A stretch of DNA of 55,133 nucleotides from an uncultured Oleiphilus sp. GTDB taxonomy: Bacteria > Pseudomonadota > Gammaproteobacteria > Pseudomonadales > Oleiphilaceae. Below are positions 8,433 through 16,883 of this stretch, piece after piece. The position numbers were made by a program, and so were the translations under genes. The notes under the pieces were generated by a model. The model had not been told where the DNA came from. It did no database searches and was given only the letters and a program-made list of their open reading frames with translations. Position 1 is the stretch's first letter. Every line of letters starts with the position of its first letter. The stretch lies in the NCBI GenBank assembly GCA_913020495.1, contig CAJWBJ010000010.1, forward strand, positions 1-55,133, in the 5' to 3' direction.

Positions 8433-9353
8433 TCATTTACCACCAAATTCCCCGCCTAAAAATTCAATTTGATCTTTTATAGTTATTTCAAACCCGGGAT
8501 CAACATACACATCAAAATGACCGAAGTGATACTGCTTTGTGATGACATGCTTATTTTTAGAACATGCTCTTAATGTTGCCGCAGGGGGCGTTGTCTTATC
8601 ATTTAAACCAACTTGCACTAGAACGGGCGCCACTATCTTTTTTAAATACTTACCAGGGCTATACCGAACAGCCTGCAAACAGACCCTCGCTGCCACTTCA
8701 TTCCGATATGGGTGCTCACTTGGCAAGAGCGACATGTAACCTTGGTATTCACCCTCAGAATTCATCACGGCTAAGTCACCCGGCATACCAATCGCGTCAA
8801 TATAATATGGCGATAATCCGCATAGTGCCCCTACTTGATCAATCACACCTGCCACCGTTAATTTCGCTGCATGTAAAATGCCTCCTGACAAACCTGAAGC
8901 CAAACCACTAAAATGCGGCACTTGAGATATGACAGCTGCAATTGACTTATCTTCAGCAGCGATCTTAAGCACATGGCCACCACTAAAAGAACTGCCCCAT
9001 ATAATAATCTTATTTGGATCAACGCCATCTATACTACGCGCATACGCAATAGCCGCACGCCAATCCTCATGTTGCTTTTCTATATCCAGTAACTGCCTTG
9101 GTTCCCCCTCGCTTTCACCAAAATGGCGATAGTCAAACATCAGCACATGGTATCCAGCCTGACTGAATTGATGAGCATAGGCCTGAAGTCGCATCTCTTT
9201 AATGCCTGCAAAACCATGCGCCATAACGATACATGCTTGCCTTGAGCTGTTAGTAGCATCAGAACCTTTAGAGCTACAAGAAAAAGTTGACTCATAAAAC
9301 AAGCCAGCACAAGGCGTTTCTTTGGAAACAAAACTTACTTTACGTGACACCAT
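8433..9353 (-). CDS. Alpha/beta hydrolase
   Basis: The product (306 residues) is a serine hydrolase of the alpha/beta fold. After a 40-residue lead come the oxyanion loop (VMAHGFAGIKEMR), the nucleophile elbow GSSFSGG (Ser near 120), the acid loop VLVQVGLNDKTTPP and the terminal His in HFGHFDVY. A cap-like insert follows the elbow. No signal peptide is seen, so it is probably cytoplasmic. It is the last gene of the minus-strand set that starts with the two acyl-CoA dehydrogenase-like genes (55 bp behind the acetoacetate-decarboxylase-like gene), so an ester or acyl-thioester intermediate of that pathway is the likely substrate. That assignment is inference from context. Confidence 0.85.
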   Translation of the reverse strand: MVSRKVSFVSKETPCAGLFYESTFSCSSKGSDATNSSRQACIVMAHGFAGIKEMRLQAYAHQFSQAGYHVLMFDYRHFGESEGEPRQLLDIEKQHEDWRAAIAYARSIDGVDPNKIIIWGSSFSGGHVLKIAAEDKSIAAVISQVPHFSGLASGLSGGILHAAKLTVAGVIDQVGALCGLSPYYIDAIGMPGDLAVMNSEGEYQGYMSLLPSEHPYRNEVAARVCLQAVRYSPGKYLKKIVAPVLVQVGLNDKTTPPAATLRACSKNKHVITKQYHFGHFDVYVDPGFEITIKDQIEFLGGEFGGK

Positions 9354-9408
9354 ATCGCGTTACATCTCTCTTCTACGTTTCTTTTTTATACCTCGATAAC
9401 TGTTCTAT

Positions 9409-10221
9409 CTAGGCATTGGCTATGGAGTCAATACGACCCATCTTCACACCTTCATTAAGACGAGATTGAAACTTATCAGTAGACATGAGTGCAATCGGCC
9501 GAGCGCCATCCAAATCCAATGCTCGTAGCCTTTTCGCCATGGGGTGTTCGCTAAGACCGACCGTGAGTTTCATGCCAAAAGGAAACGATAGTTTAACGTT
9601 TCCACGCACATTCACCATGGTGCGAAGCAGGTTCTTTTTATGCACAGAATAAGTAACAGGACTTAACGGAGGCACTGTCGTGCCGAGCCCTAAGCGTCCA
9701 TCAAGCGATAAGATCAAAGCTCGTGAGTCTGGATCTAACACCTTGCTGTGAAAGCGGTCTTTTTCCAAAGAAAAATCAATATTTGTTACAAATTTGGGAT
9801 AACTCCAAAGCTCCCTTCCCGCCGCATTTGCAAGTTCTGTGGTCACGGGTAGATCCACGACGTAGAACCCAAGGTCTCGCTTCTCAATATCACGAAATAA
9901 ATCTGTCACACCACTCAATGGAGCCACGTCACCTTGCTTCAAAACTGGAATCGCAACCCCCACCTCATTGTATTCACCTACGCTGGTTTTACGATACTCA
10001 TAAAATGAAATCGCAACCACACTGTATTTACCAATCGTTAGCCCAGCTTTTAAACCTGTTCCTTCAAGTAGCTTCGCGACTGATTTTTTAGGACACAGAA
10101 AAAATGCCAGCACATTACTCGTGTCAAAATACAGTACTGGTAAATCAACCTGCCCTTTTGATATTTTTCGTTGTTTTTTTGGAACCTCAAAAAATGTATC
10201 TACGTTTACATCACTCATCAC
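9409..10221 (-). CDS. Acetoacetate-decarboxylase-like protein
   Basis: The product (270 residues) has the acetoacetate decarboxylase fold, with the typical central pattern GRELWSYPKFVTNID and the Arg/Glu-bearing strand FYEYRKTSVGEYNEVGVAIPV. In true decarboxylases a Lys in this region forms a Schiff base with a beta-keto acid; the Lys of YPK is a conserved family position. Many members of this superfamily are not decarboxylases but aldolase-dehydratases or unknown enzymes, so the reaction is open. It lies 27 bp behind the acyl-CoA dehydrogenase gene at 10249 and is clearly in the same operon. GGGGAGAG precedes the double ATG start. Confidence 0.82.
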   Translation of the reverse strand: MMSDVNVDTFFEVPKKQRKISKGQVDLPVLYFDTSNVLAFFLCPKKSVAKLLEGTGLKAGLTIGKYSVVAISFYEYRKTSVGEYNEVGVAIPVLKQGDVAPLSGVTDLFRDIEKRDLGFYVVDLPVTTELANAAGRELWSYPKFVTNIDFSLEKDRFHSKVLDPDSRALILSLDGRLGLGTTVPPLSPVTYSVHKKNLLRTMVNVRGNVKLSFPFGMKLTVGLSEHPMAKRLRALDLDGARPIALMSTDKFQSRLNEGVKMGRIDSIANA

Positions 10222-10248
10222 TCTCTCCCCAATCTTGCCTTACGGCTA

Positions 10249-11670
10249 TTACGACATTTTTGACATTAGTTGTTCTTGAATATCTTCAATTAGCGCTAAC
10301 CTGTTTATCTGGTTCGTTCCTTCGAATATTTGAGTTAATCGTGCATCCCGAAAGGCTTTCTCGGCTGAGTTGCAATGCAAACCACCATGATTACTCATCA
10401 TATCCATTGCACGCTCACATACTTTTACTGCAAGGTCGGTACAATAAAATTTGTTAAGCGCAGATTTACCTTGAGTTGACACCCAGCTTTGGCTGCTTTG
10501 CCAGACAAGTGACCTAATGGCAGAAGTATCTGCTACCATTTGTGCTAACTCTAGCTGTGTTTCCTGATAGTGGATCAATCCCTTGCCGCCCAATTTGTAA
10601 CGACAAACAAAATCCATTGCTGCGTCTGTCGCTCCCTGAGCAAAGCCTACCGCCATCGCGGCTACTGGCAAGCGAGACAGATTTAAAATTGATCGATTAA
10701 TCGCCCAACCGTTTCTGAGCCCACCAATCACGTGGCTATCAGGCACAAATACATGATCAAACTCTAATTCTGCGGCGGAAGAAGCACGCATTCCCATTTT
10801 CAACTCATTACGAACAACAGAAAAACCGGGCATATTTTTTCTGACTAAAAAACAAGTCCACGACTCAATTCCCTCGCCTTCCAGTGCGGCAAAAATAGTC
10901 ATGCTTTTTGCGATATCACCACCACTGATAAAACATTTACGCCCCGTTATTTTCCAGCCTCCTGAGACTCTTTTAGCAACAGTTCCCGGCTTATATAAAC
11001 TGGCACCATGCCCTTCTTCTACATCGGAGCCAGCGGCGGGTTCAGTAATGCCGTATGCAAATAAATGAGGTTCACCTGAATTATTTTCCTTTAATGCCGG
11101 TAGCAAAAACCTTCTCGCGGCACCTAAATCCCCCGACATCAACAACGGTGCAATTCCCAAATTATGCGCACTTAGCAGTAACATTAAGCCACCACAACTT
11201 CGCGCCAATTCTTCCACCTTGATTGCTTGCTGCCACGCTAAGGGGTAGCGATAACGTAACAAAGGCACACTGCCCAAAGGTTTTGGCAACATGTCGCTAA
11301 AAAAACCTTTCTTTGCTGCCAACTTAAGTAACTTATCGATACCTGGATGGCTTAAACCAACGGGCAAATGTTCAGCCAAGTCAATCTCTTGTGCAAAAGG
11401 TTGAAGGTGTTGTACCGAAAAGTCGCGAACTTCACGGCGGTACTTCGCTAACTGACGAGGTAAACGCCGTGTATCTTGCTCCCAAACCTCCATTGGATTG
11501 TATTGAATGATCGGTTTGCTCAGCGAAGAAATTTGTTCAAATGCCCGTCTCGTTGAATAGAGACTGCTGGTCGATACATACCCATCAAGTGGTTTTTGTA
11601 CTGACTGATGAGAAGCAAAAAGAGGTTTATCATTCGCTAAACGTTCAAATATTTTAGTCTGCGCATTCAT
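10249..11670 (-). CDS. Acyl-CoA dehydrogenase (catalytic-type subunit)
   Basis: The product (473 residues) is an FAD enzyme that introduces a 2,3-double bond into an acyl-CoA. A lead of about 60 residues precedes the usual helical domain. The middle strand domain carries YGITEPAAGSD and WKITGRKCFISGG. The C-terminal helices end in RDARLTQIFEGTNQINRLAL, with the catalytic-base Glu in the FEGT position. Its ATG overlaps the stop of the upstream acyl-CoA dehydrogenase-like gene (ATGA), indicating coupled translation and a likely protein complex with it. The operon continues with an acetoacetate-decarboxylase-like protein and a hydrolase, and is divergent from an AraC regulator. The length exceeds the usual 380-400 because of the N-terminal extension. 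Confidence 0.9.
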   Translation of the reverse strand: MNAQTKIFERLANDKPLFASHQSVQKPLDGYVSTSSLYSTRRAFEQISSLSKPIIQYNPMEVWEQDTRRLPRQLAKYRREVRDFSVQHLQPFAQEIDLAEHLPVGLSHPGIDKLLKLAAKKGFFSDMLPKPLGSVPLLRYRYPLAWQQAIKVEELARSCGGLMLLLSAHNLGIAPLLMSGDLGAARRFLLPALKENNSGEPHLFAYGITEPAAGSDVEEGHGASLYKPGTVAKRVSGGWKITGRKCFISGGDIAKSMTIFAALEGEGIESWTCFLVRKNMPGFSVVRNELKMGMRASSAAELEFDHVFVPDSHVIGGLRNGWAINRSILNLSRLPVAAMAVGFAQGATDAAMDFVCRYKLGGKGLIHYQETQLELAQMVADTSAIRSLVWQSSQSWVSTQGKSALNKFYCTDLAVKVCERAMDMMSNHGGLHCNSAEKAFRDARLTQIFEGTNQINRLALIEDIQEQLMSKMS

Positions 11671-12851
11671 CTACATTGCTCCAACTCAGATATGAAAAGA
11701 GAAAGTTCCATCGGGGTGCCATTCATCAACCGCAACTGCGTGCAATCTCTAACAACCTTCTCCAACCCTGCATCTTGCATATAACCCATGCCACCAAACA
11801 CCTGAAGTGCCTGATTCGCACCTTGGCAAATCATGGGATGAGCCTTCATGCGTATGTTGGAAATATCAGCAAGGGACGACTCATTTATTGGAAACTGACA
11901 CGCTAGTTCTATCAAGCTATGCGTGGTTGAGTAAGCGCTTTTGGCATCCATCAACAGATTCCGCACCGCTGCATGCTGATTGATTGTGCAGCCTCCCTGA
12001 ACTCGCAAGGCCGAATAATCATTCGCCAATGTATACGCATGCTCAAGGGTGCCAAGTGCAATATTACTTAGCCCCATCCACTGTATTTGCAGAGCCCGGG
12101 AATAAAGACTACGACTTTGAGCAGGTGACAAAGTCGAGCATTGCATCGCTTCACTATTAGAAGACGTCTGGTTAGAAGGTCGATGCCAAAGATAATGGCC
12201 AAGCTCATTCAAACCATGGCCATGCCCCTCAGTGCAATGAATTAAATTTGCTCGATCAAGCCACTCAAATTGAATCGTCGCGTCACTTGAATGATCACCG
12301 ACGACAACTGGCGTTAATAGATGAGTCCAGGAACGATGTGCAAAAAGAGTAGATTGCTGGCTTGCTCCGTGGCCAAAATAATCACTCAACAAATCATAGT
12401 CTTCTGAATTCGTGGCCCCTTTCAGAAATCGGGCTAACGAGTACCGAGCTAAGCCAAAGTGCCCCTGAAGCGAAACAGCTGGCTGCTCTTCACCCCCAAG
12501 CACAATATCCATGGCACCAGTTTTTTTTAACTCACGAAGCAGATAAAAACTCAGTGCCAACTGATGAAATTGATAGGCAATTCCCGGGTTAATACTGGCA
12601 ATTTTTCTTAAGGCCTGACAGGAGAACTGGATTTGCAAAGGGTCTTCAGTGGTCACCCATAAGCCCATTCCTTCGCTACATTCAGCGCTAATAAGCCCTT
12701 GTTCGAATGCAGAGTTAATCAATTGCTCTATATTATCAGACGAAATCAAAGTCTCTGGCTGACTAAATTTTGGTGCAATTGCTCCCTCTGAAAAACGCTC
12801 AACATGGTCATTTAAACTAACAATGTCTGTCTGACTTAAAGATTGAAACAC
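11667..12851 (-). CDS. Acyl-CoA dehydrogenase-like protein lacking the usual catalytic Glu
   Basis: The product (394 residues) aligns by eye to the acyl-CoA dehydrogenase C-terminal domain: YSALRVQGGCTINQHAAVRN, then QALQVFGGMGYMQDAGLEKVVRDC. Where active enzymes have YEGT or FEGT, this one reads LMNGT, so the usual catalytic Glu is replaced by Asn. The middle domain also lacks a TEPxAGSD motif. It starts at a GTG with GAGGAAG about 8 bases upstream; ATG-start alternatives are worse. Its stop overlaps the next acyl-CoA dehydrogenase start by ATGA. A non-catalytic partner in a heteromeric dehydrogenase, as known for steroid-type FadE pairs, is the best reading (inference). It is the promoter-proximal gene opposite the AraC regulator. 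Confidence 0.85.
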   Translation of the reverse strand: MFQSLSQTDIVSLNDHVERFSEGAIAPKFSQPETLISSDNIEQLINSAFEQGLISAECSEGMGLWVTTEDPLQIQFSCQALRKIASINPGIAYQFHQLALSFYLLRELKKTGAMDIVLGGEEQPAVSLQGHFGLARYSLARFLKGATNSEDYDLLSDYFGHGASQQSTLFAHRSWTHLLTPVVVGDHSSDATIQFEWLDRANLIHCTEGHGHGLNELGHYLWHRPSNQTSSNSEAMQCSTLSPAQSRSLYSRALQIQWMGLSNIALGTLEHAYTLANDYSALRVQGGCTINQHAAVRNLLMDAKSAYSTTHSLIELACQFPINESSLADISNIRMKAHPMICQGANQALQVFGGMGYMQDAGLEKVVRDCTQLRLMNGTPMELSLFISELEQCR

Positions 12852-12939
12852 GATAAGACTTCCTCTTGTATTGATTCAACTCATTTAATAACCTTAAAAA
12901 TAGTAATACTATTCAGAAAAAAAATTGATGTGCTTAACG

Positions 12940-12955
12940 GATACGAAATTGATAC
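12940..12955. promoter_or_regulatory. Possible AraC-type half-sites
   Basis: GATAC occurs at 12940-12944 and 12951-12955, exactly 11 bp (about one helical turn) apart, in the 138-bp gap between the AraC gene and the divergent dehydrogenase operon. AraC-type proteins often bind direct repeats, but five-base matches can occur by chance. Confidence 0.3.
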
Positions 12956-12989
12956 TTTCGGACAAACCCATAAAAAATAGTCAAAATTA

Positions 12990-13994
12990 ATGAAAACATT
13001 GACCATAAATGGCATCGCCCAATTAATAAAAATTGGCTCGGAATTCAAGCTATCTCCCGCAATGCTATTGAATGAAAGCGGTATCACCGAGGCTATGCTG
13101 TCAGACCCATATGCTTCGATTCGTCCGAATCAGGAATTTCAGGTCATTCGAAATTTAAAGCGACATATACAAAACGAAGAGATTGGTTTGATCGTGGGAG
13201 AACGCTTCAGTTTAAGTGTATTGGGAATATTGGGAGCAACCGTCCCAAATGCCTCTAACGTTCGCGAGGCTATCAAATTTTTTATTCATTATATCCAGCT
13301 ATCCTACACCTATTTTAATGTCAGTTTTATTGAGAAACCACACGGTGGGAGTATCATTCTGACAGACCAATATGAACTGGGGGACTTGAGAAATTTCTTC
13401 ATTGATCGAGACACCATGTTTACGCTAAATGCATTCAAAGACCTGTTTCCCCAGTTACCCATTTTAGACGGAATTAGTATCGAATTAGGATATTCTCGGT
13501 CTCCCAACCTCACTAGCCACCAAACACTGCTGCCGTGCCCTGTCATATTTAGAGAGGGTGACACTCGAATTAACATCGAGAAACATGTTCTTGATCGCCA
13601 CCTTCCACAATCCAATGAGCTAACACTCCATCTTCTAGAACAGCAATGCAAAGAGATTAATAATAAGCTCACTGACACACAGTCAATGGTCGAGAAAGTG
13701 AATGAGATGTTACTTGAAAACATCTCTAGCCCCATCTCACTGGAAAGCATCGCACTTTCTTTAGACGTAAGCTCCCGAACGGTCAGAAGACGCCTCAATG
13801 AAGAAGGAACGCAGTTCAAGCTTCTGCAAAACAATGTGAAGAGCAACGAAGCAAAAAGACTCTTATATGAAACCACATGGTCAGTTGAACGTATTTCGGA
13901 TTACTTGGGCTACAGTGAGTCAGCAAGCTTTATACATGCATTCAAAAACTGGACAGATAAGTCACCCTCACAATATCGAAAATCATTAAGGTGA
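12990..13994 (+). CDS. AraC-family transcriptional regulator
   Basis: The product (334 residues) has the layout of the OruR/ArgR-like AraC group: a long N-terminal ligand-binding domain (about 1-200, with SIRPNQEFQVIRN near residue 43) and a C-terminal pair of helix-turn-helix motifs (about 235-334). The second motif is recognisable as SVERISDYLGYSESASFIHAFKNWTDKSPSQYRKS. It is transcribed away from the two-dehydrogenase operon and is the obvious candidate regulator of it, probably as an activator responding to a fatty-acid or terpenoid-like substrate; the inducer is inference. No second regulator lies nearby. Confidence 0.9.
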   Translation: MKTLTINGIAQLIKIGSEFKLSPAMLLNESGITEAMLSDPYASIRPNQEFQVIRNLKRHIQNEEIGLIVGERFSLSVLGILGATVPNASNVREAIKFFIHYIQLSYTYFNVSFIEKPHGGSIILTDQYELGDLRNFFIDRDTMFTLNAFKDLFPQLPILDGISIELGYSRSPNLTSHQTLLPCPVIFREGDTRINIEKHVLDRHLPQSNELTLHLLEQQCKEINNKLTDTQSMVEKVNEMLLENISSPISLESIALSLDVSSRTVRRRLNEEGTQFKLLQNNVKSNEAKRLLYETTWSVERISDYLGYSESASFIHAFKNWTDKSPSQYRKSLR

Positions 13995-14164
13995 CTGATT
14001 AAGTTTTTCAAACGTTGCTCAACATCCCATATCAGAATTTCTACCTCTCTGATCAAATTAGCTTTCCTACCTGTATAATTCTTGAAATCAAAAAAAAATA
14101 TGGAATAGAATACCTGACTTGGTATTTTCCTACTCATTGGATAAACATTGAAGGAGATAATTCA

Positions 14165-14518
14165 ATGAAAAGTTCATCTATAAAACTCCAAATAGCTTAC
14201 GGAGTCTGCGCTATTGCGGGTATTGTGTTTACCCTGTATTTCAATATCTTATTCATCATTGAGCATGGTGGTTTTTCGGCCATTACCTTCGTTGCAGAAA
14301 ATTATATAAATAATGCTTCAGCATCCATAACAAATGACATATTAGTTGTAGTTGTAACTTTTTTGGTATGGTCATTTATTGAAGCGCGTCGTTTATCAAT
14401 GCCCTATTGGTGGGTGTATGCAGTACTAACTTTCTGTATTGCAATCGCATTTACATTTCCCTTATTTTTACTAAACCGAGAGCGTCGAATTGCTGAAATA
14501 GCAAATACTAACGGCTAA
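14165..14518 (+). CDS. DUF2834-type small membrane protein
   Basis: The product (117 residues) has three hydrophobic segments (about 8-29, 55-73 and 80-98) and ends in a charged tail (NRERR). The WSFIEARRLSMPYWWVY pattern between helices 2 and 3 is what I associate with DUF2834. An upstream open frame of 50 codons is excluded: AAGGAGAT sits about 9 bases before the chosen ATG, and the family starts just before the first helix. It follows the AraC gene by 170 bp and is probably separate from it. Function unknown. Confidence 0.75.
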   Translation: MKSSSIKLQIAYGVCAIAGIVFTLYFNILFIIEHGGFSAITFVAENYINNASASITNDILVVVVTFLVWSFIEARRLSMPYWWVYAVLTFCIAIAFTFPLFLLNRERRIAEIANTNG

Positions 14519-14563
14519 CAAAATTTTATTGAGCAACGTTCATTTACCACACTGAAATGCCCT

Positions 14564-14980
14564 ATGGAGAATAAATTGAAACTAACCGGAGAATGTTTTT
14601 GCGGTGAAATTAAATACGAAATAAATGGAAGTTTGCATGATGCAAGGTCATGCCACTGCTCTCGTTGTCGTAAAGCATTTAATTCACAAGCGTCCGCTTA
14701 TGCTTTAGTTGAGCCTGAAGAGTTTAAATGGTTATCAGGTGAGTCTCTTCTCACATCCTACATTGGTGCACATGGATTTGGCCTACAGTTTTGCAGTAAG
14801 TGTGGCTCTACACTTTGCGGCATTTACAATGACGCTATACATGGCGTGACATTGGGTTGTGTTAATGGCGACCCAAAAATTGAACTAGGTAGACACATTT
14901 ATGTTGGGTCAAAAGCAAGCTGGGAAATAATGCCTCAAGGTGAAAACCAGTACCAACAGGATGCTCCGGAAAATACATAA
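14564..14980 (+). CDS. GFA-family zinc-binding protein
   Basis: The product (138 residues) has the zinc-binding pattern of the GFA (glutathione-dependent formaldehyde-activating enzyme, CENP-V-like) family: GECFCGEIKYEI, then SCHCSRCRKAF, then FCSKCGSTLCG, giving the seven to eight cysteines that hold two zinc ions. Family members fold as a small beta barrel; a true formaldehyde-activating role is proven for few. It lies 45 bp behind the DUF2834 gene on the same strand. The ribosome site is weak. No substrate can be inferred. Confidence 0.85.
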   Translation: MENKLKLTGECFCGEIKYEINGSLHDARSCHCSRCRKAFNSQASAYALVEPEEFKWLSGESLLTSYIGAHGFGLQFCSKCGSTLCGIYNDAIHGVTLGCVNGDPKIELGRHIYVGSKASWEIMPQGENQYQQDAPENT

Positions 14981-15099
14981 ACAACTGATCAAATATCATT
15001 CAAGCCAAGAACTCTAACAGAGGTCATAAATATATTTACATTGTAAAGATAGATCATTAGAATCACCCTACCTTGCGTGAGCGTCGATAGGAATTCGAA

Positions 15100-15819
15100 A
15101 TGAAAAACAGTACAACTGATAAGCCCTATATCCCATACATAGCTATATTTCTATCTATATTATGTGCCTTTGCGTCACCTTCACTATTTGCAGAAGCAAA
15201 AAGAGATACTTCATCAAATTGGCTTTCCGGCTGGGAGTCTGCGGGTGACGATGAACGAGTCAGCGCTGAATGTCGCCAGCATAAAAGTAAGATTAACCAA
15301 TGCAAGTTCGTAACAACAAGCGATATACCATTAGAGTCACTGACCGCGGTTATTATGGATGTAAACAAATTTACAGAGTGGGCGGTCAGTGTTTCCAGAT
15401 CTGAGCGCGTATTTCAGGAAGAAGACCCTGAAAAGATTTATGTTTACACCAATTATGAATTTATTGGTGCTTATGACCGTGATGCCGTGACCTTATATAC
15501 GCCAGAATATGATCAGTCTAAAAAACGCGTACGCATTACTTTCCAAACAGTTGACAAAGACATACCAAAAGAAGATTTACGCCTAGTACGATTCCCTCTC
15601 ATGGCAGGATATTGGCAGTTTACCAAGCTAGAAAATGGTAAAACAGAAATAGAGCTCTTAAGCTTTACCATGCCGGGCGGCGTAGTGCAGAAGACCTTAT
15701 ATTACCTATACAACAAGGCTTATGTCGATGCATCATTTGATACAATTAGAGCGCTCGAGAAACAAGCGCAAAAACCAAGTTATGGGCAATTTAAAATTGC
15801 TGCTTTGAATTTAAAATAG
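15100..15819 (+). CDS. Secreted START-domain lipid-binding protein
   Basis: The product (239 residues) opens with a signal peptide: a charged start, a hydrophobic core (about 12-30) and a likely cleavage after SLFA-EA. The remainder is a START/SRPBCC domain: SAECRQHKSKINQCKF, the helix LTAVIMDVNKFTEWA, VYTNYEFIGAYDRDAVTLY, and a C-terminal helix from YNKAYVDASFD onward that closes the cavity. It would bind a lipid or other hydrophobic ligand in the periplasm. AGGA lies about 10 bases before the ATG. It ends at a bidirectional hairpin shared with the convergent HxlR gene. The partner and ligand are unknown. Confidence 0.82.
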   Translation: MKNSTTDKPYIPYIAIFLSILCAFASPSLFAEAKRDTSSNWLSGWESAGDDERVSAECRQHKSKINQCKFVTTSDIPLESLTAVIMDVNKFTEWAVSVSRSERVFQEEDPEKIYVYTNYEFIGAYDRDAVTLYTPEYDQSKKRVRITFQTVDKDIPKEDLRLVRFPLMAGYWQFTKLENGKTEIELLSFTMPGGVVQKTLYYLYNKAYVDASFDTIRALEKQAQKPSYGQFKIAALNLK

Positions 15820-15857
15820 CGCTTTTAGTTGATCTATCACCCTACCCTGCTATGTTC

Positions 15858-15904
15858 TGGTCGCCGTCTTTTTAAATAGATAATTACATCCAAAAAGGCG
15901 GCCA
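15858..15904. terminator. Bidirectional terminator between convergent genes
   Basis: TGGTCGCCGTCTTTTT at 15858-15873 faces AAAAAGGCGGCCA at 15892-15904. The GC arms are flanked by T runs on one side and A runs on the other, so each direction ends in a U tract. It sits between the START gene and the convergent HxlR gene. Confidence 0.55.
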
Positions 15905-15907
15905 AGG

Positions 15908-16432
15908 TTAATTATAAGGCCCGCCTTTCAAGTTTTTATAAAGATCTTTATTTGCTTTTAGCTCACCTCGCTCAAGCTTTTTCTCTATCCCTGACCCTAC
16001 TTCAGGAATCAATTCTTTTGCATGTATTTCTTCATTACACACATTACAAACACATTTAGGATGCGTCACCTGCCCACAATTTTCATGTATAAAATTAATC
16101 GGAGCGCCATCTTTGTCGCAGGCCCATTGATCTCCCCACTGGACAATAGTCATTAGCACGGGGTAAAGGTCCAATCCTTTTTGAGTTAAACGATACTCAT
16201 AACGAGAGCGCCTTTCATCATAAAGTACTTTTTCAAGTACTTCTTCCTCAACTAGACGTACAAGACGATCAGACAAGCGGTGCTTAGTGATTCCTAGTGA
16301 TGCCTGAAATTCTGAAAAGCGCCGAATCTTTCGAAAGGCATCGCGAATAATCAATAAAGTCCAACGATCCCCAAAAATAGCTAAAGCCCTAGCAATAGAA
16401 CATACCTGCGTATCTATTTCTTCCCAACGCAT
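15908..16432 (-). CDS. HxlR-family regulator with Cys-rich tail
   Basis: The product (174 residues from the ATG at 16432; a GTG two codons earlier at 16438 is also possible, with GGGGTAA ahead of both) is an HxlR winged-helix protein: VCSIARALAIFGDRWTLLII, the recognition helix GITKHRLSDRLVRLVEEEVLE, and YRLTQKGLDLYPVL. It is longer than most HxlR proteins because of a C-terminal tail with CVCNVCNEEI plus a nearby HPK and NCG, a likely zinc or redox site. It is divergent from two small ORFs, and a strong palindrome lies inside the shared promoter, so it probably represses itself and them. Confidence 0.88.
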   Translation of the reverse strand: MRWEEIDTQVCSIARALAIFGDRWTLLIIRDAFRKIRRFSEFQASLGITKHRLSDRLVRLVEEEVLEKVLYDERRSRYEYRLTQKGLDLYPVLMTIVQWGDQWACDKDGAPINFIHENCGQVTHPKCVCNVCNEEIHAKELIPEVGSGIEKKLERGELKANKDLYKNLKGGPYN

Positions 16433-16495
16433 AATCACTTACCCCAAAAATATAAAAAAATGAATTTATTTGTAATTATTTTCAACATTAAGCAA

Positions 16496-16501
16496 ATTAT
16501 A
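16496..16501 (-). promoter_or_regulatory. -10 box for the HxlR gene
   Basis: TATAAT on the minus strand, a perfect consensus, 64 bp ahead of the HxlR start. A 17-bp spacer leads to TTCCAA as a poor -35, which lies inside the palindrome at 16509-16527, so occupancy of that site should block this promoter too. Confidence 0.5.
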
Positions 16502-16503
16502 GC

Positions 16504-16533
16504 TTGACAGGTTCCACATTGGAACCTTAATAT
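16504..16533 (+). promoter_or_regulatory. Sigma-70 promoter with an operator filling its spacer
   Basis: TTGACA at 16504-16509 and TAATAT at 16528-16533 are 18 bp apart and point toward the two small ORFs. The perfect palindrome AGGTTCCACATTGGAACCT (16509-16527) fills the spacer exactly, a classic repressor arrangement. Confidence 0.65.
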
Positions 16534-16541
16534 TAACTCAT

Positions 16542-16558
16542 GGTTCCAAAACAGAACC
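16542..16558. promoter_or_regulatory. Second HxlR operator copy
   Basis: GGTTCCAAAACAGAACC repeats the GGTTC...GAACC arms of the first palindrome, with centres 32 bp apart (about three helical turns), so two dimers could bind the same face. It lies just after the +1 region of the small-ORF promoter. Confidence 0.6.
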
Positions 16559-16725
16559 TTAGTTAACATAATTAGATATTCAGACAACCAAGCATCTGAA
16601 AACAGGTTAACTTAAAAGAAGTTCTATCGACGATTTAGGGTTTAACAAGGCTACTGCTTTTAGGGATTTACCTCCCATCATATTACAGCAGCCATTAAAA
16701 GCACTGATACAGCGAGGTAACTAAT

Positions 16726-16839
16726 ATGTTATTTATCAAAACTCTTAAAAAGTGGTTCAATCACGAAATTGGGGTAGATAAAATTGGTTCAAACTTTCAA
16801 ACGGATGATTTGAACTTAGAAGCAAGTGATTTTGATTAA
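16726..16839 (+). CDS. Small protein of 37 residues downstream of the HxlR operator
   Basis: The frame MLFIKTLKKWFNHEIGV...ends in LNLEASDFD-stop. GAGG lies about 8 bases before the ATG. The N-terminal part is an amphipathic basic helix, the C-terminal part is acidic. It resembles no family I know. It is supported by position: directly downstream of an operator-controlled promoter and 44 bp ahead of another small ORF with its own ribosome site. The promoter leader is about 190 bases long. Confidence 0.5.
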   Translation: MLFIKTLKKWFNHEIGVDKIGSNFQTDDLNLEASDFD

Positions 16840-16883
16840 CACAATTCAAATCACCTACACAGATAGATAAAGAGGTAATTATT

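Noticed and set aside
12990-13994. Large antisense frame within the AraC gene (13310-13876)
   Set aside because: Ser/Leu-rich composition and no family pattern; shadow of the regulator gene.
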